From Chloroflexota bacterium (GTDB lineage: Bacteria; Chloroflexota; UBA6077), in contig JAJZRD010000253.1 in the NCBI GenBank assembly GCA_021845945.1, positions 1 through 5,246 of the forward strand: DNA of 5,246 nt, written 5' to 3'. Each line of letters opens with the position of its first letter. The first letter of the stretch is position 1. Under the pieces are notes generated by a model. The model saw nothing but the letters and a program-made list of their open reading frames with translations. It did not search any database and was not told where the DNA came from. Both the position numbers and the translations under genes were made by a program. This document shows, one piece after another, positions 4,526 through 5,246 of this stretch.

Positions 4526-5246
4526 GTGCTTGTGACCGTTCGAGCGAAGCTGCTGGCAGGATTCGCGATCGTCTTGATCCTCTTGACTGCGGTAGGGTGG
4601 GTCGGGCTGGACAAGATGTCCACCGTCAACCGGATGGTGGATGAGATGTACCTGAACCAGGCCCAGGGCATCTCCGACGTGAAAGACGCCAAGTCCAGCC
4701 TGACGGAAATGGGGACAGCGCTGCGCAATGCGGCCCTGGCCGGCGATAAGGCCGAGGTGCAGAAGGCCACCGAGCAGTGGAAAAATGCGCAGGGCAACAT
4801 GAAGGGCAAGCTGGCCCGCCTCGAGCCCATCATGAACACCGCCGACGGGAAGGCCGCCCTGGCAAAGGTTGCCGACGAGTGGGACAAAGGGGCCTTCCTG
4901 CACGACATCCTGTTGCAGAGCGCCAAGTCCGGAAAACAGAGCGAGGGCGTGGAGATCCTGCCCGAGATGCGGGGGCTGCTCATCCAGATTCAGGCCAGCG
5001 ACGCGGCGGTCGCGGCGGCCATGGATGACCTGGTCTCTCAGATGCAGAAGCAGTCCGAGCGGACCTACCTCGACTCACGCGATCAGTACGGCTCGGCTCG
5101 CACCCAGATGCTGTCACTGATGGCGCTGGCGCTGCTGGCCAGCGTGGCGATAGCCTTCCTGCTATCGAGGATGATCGTAACGGGGCTGCGGCGGATCGAG
5201 CGGGCAGCGGAGGGGCTGGCCCTGGGAGACGTGGATCAGCATCTGG
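4526..5246 (+). CDS. Methyl-accepting chemotaxis protein, 5' part (cut by the window edge)
   Basis: The reading frame is open from GTG 4526 to the right edge, giving 240 residues. The start LVTVRAKLLAGF is typical of MCPs. TM1 covers about 9-28. An extracytoplasmic, largely helical region (29-194), rich in Ala, Lys, Glu and Gln, resembles the four-helix-bundle MCP sensor domain in layout and length. TM2 covers about 195-213 (LSLMALALLASVAIAFLL). A HAMP start follows (RRIERAAEGLALGDVDQHL, 222-240). The methylation helices and the signalling tip that binds CheA/CheW lie beyond the edge, so a HAMP histidine kinase or cyclase cannot be fully excluded; the N-terminal pattern favours an MCP. The HAMP position normally held by Pro (as in TRPL) is Gly220 (VTGL). 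GTG 4520 and 4532 are alternative starts. It diverges from the CoA-transferase gene and probably has its own promoter. Confidence 0.85.
   Translation, partial: MLVTVRAKLLAGFAIVLILLTAVGWVGLDKMSTVNRMVDEMYLNQAQGISDVKDAKSSLTEMGTALRNAALAGDKAEVQKATEQWKNAQGNMKGKLARLEPIMNTADGKAALAKVADEWDKGAFLHDILLQSAKSGKQSEGVEILPEMRGLLIQIQASDAAVAAAMDDLVSQMQKQSERTYLDSRDQYGSARTQMLSLMALALLASVAIAFLLSRMIVTGLRRIERAAEGLALGDVDQHL

Noticed and set aside
4313..4983. Minus-strand open frames opposite the chemoreceptor gene and the divergent gap
   Set aside because: The plus frame has a coherent TM1, sensor, TM2 and HAMP order. The opposite frames show no family features and are shadows.

Overview
This is a GC-rich bacterial window with four protein genes. 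Three sit on the minus strand with a fermentation or energy theme, and a fourth, on the plus strand, is a chemoreceptor gene cut by the right edge. Purine-rich Shine-Dalgarno (SD) sequences precede every gene, several starts are GTG or TTG, the pathway genes are oxygen-sensitive or fermentative in type, and a sigma-D/sigma-28-like promoter box lies before the chemoreceptor. Together these suggest a motile, anaerobic, high-GC bacterium, perhaps a Bacillota-like lineage. The taxonomic guess is weak and rests on style, not on a marker gene.

Layout, read right to left along the minus strand. A CaiB/BaiF-type (family III) CoA-transferase gene (2894-4258) has its own consensus-like sigma-70 promoter at 4296-4323. 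It is followed by a 283-bp gap holding a second promoter (2820-2848), a dyad centred on that promoter's -35 box, and a roughly 200-nt leader with three hairpins, the last overlapping the SD. Then come butyrate kinase buk (1516-2610), phosphate butyryltransferase ptb (364-1407) and a small 2x[4Fe-4S] ferredoxin-like subunit (76-300). The left edge carries a CCTCTCCC/GGGAGAGG repeat cluster and an SD-like AAAAGGAGA pointing out of the window, so the operon probably continues to the left.

How the genes fit together (inference from known families). A ferredoxin-type small subunit beside ptb and buk is the usual signature of a 2-oxoacid:ferredoxin oxidoreductase operon. The oxidoreductase would turn a 2-oxoacid, for example a branched-chain one from amino-acid breakdown, into an acyl-CoA and reduced ferredoxin. 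Ptb would swap CoA for phosphate, and Buk would transfer that phosphate to ADP, releasing a short-chain acid and ATP. The catalytic oxidoreductase subunits are not in view. The CoA-transferase next door could load or unload an acid on CoA, but its substrate cannot be read from sequence.

On the plus strand from 4526, divergent from the CoA-transferase, lies the 5' part of a methyl-accepting chemotaxis protein gene: TM1, a four-helix-bundle-like sensor region, TM2 and the start of a HAMP domain. I see no transposon, CRISPR array, tRNA or rRNA. No clearly undescribed system is present. The items most worth a second look are the structured buk leader with its promoter dyad, the sigma-D-like box, and the odd C-terminal tails on the CoA-transferase and Ptb.
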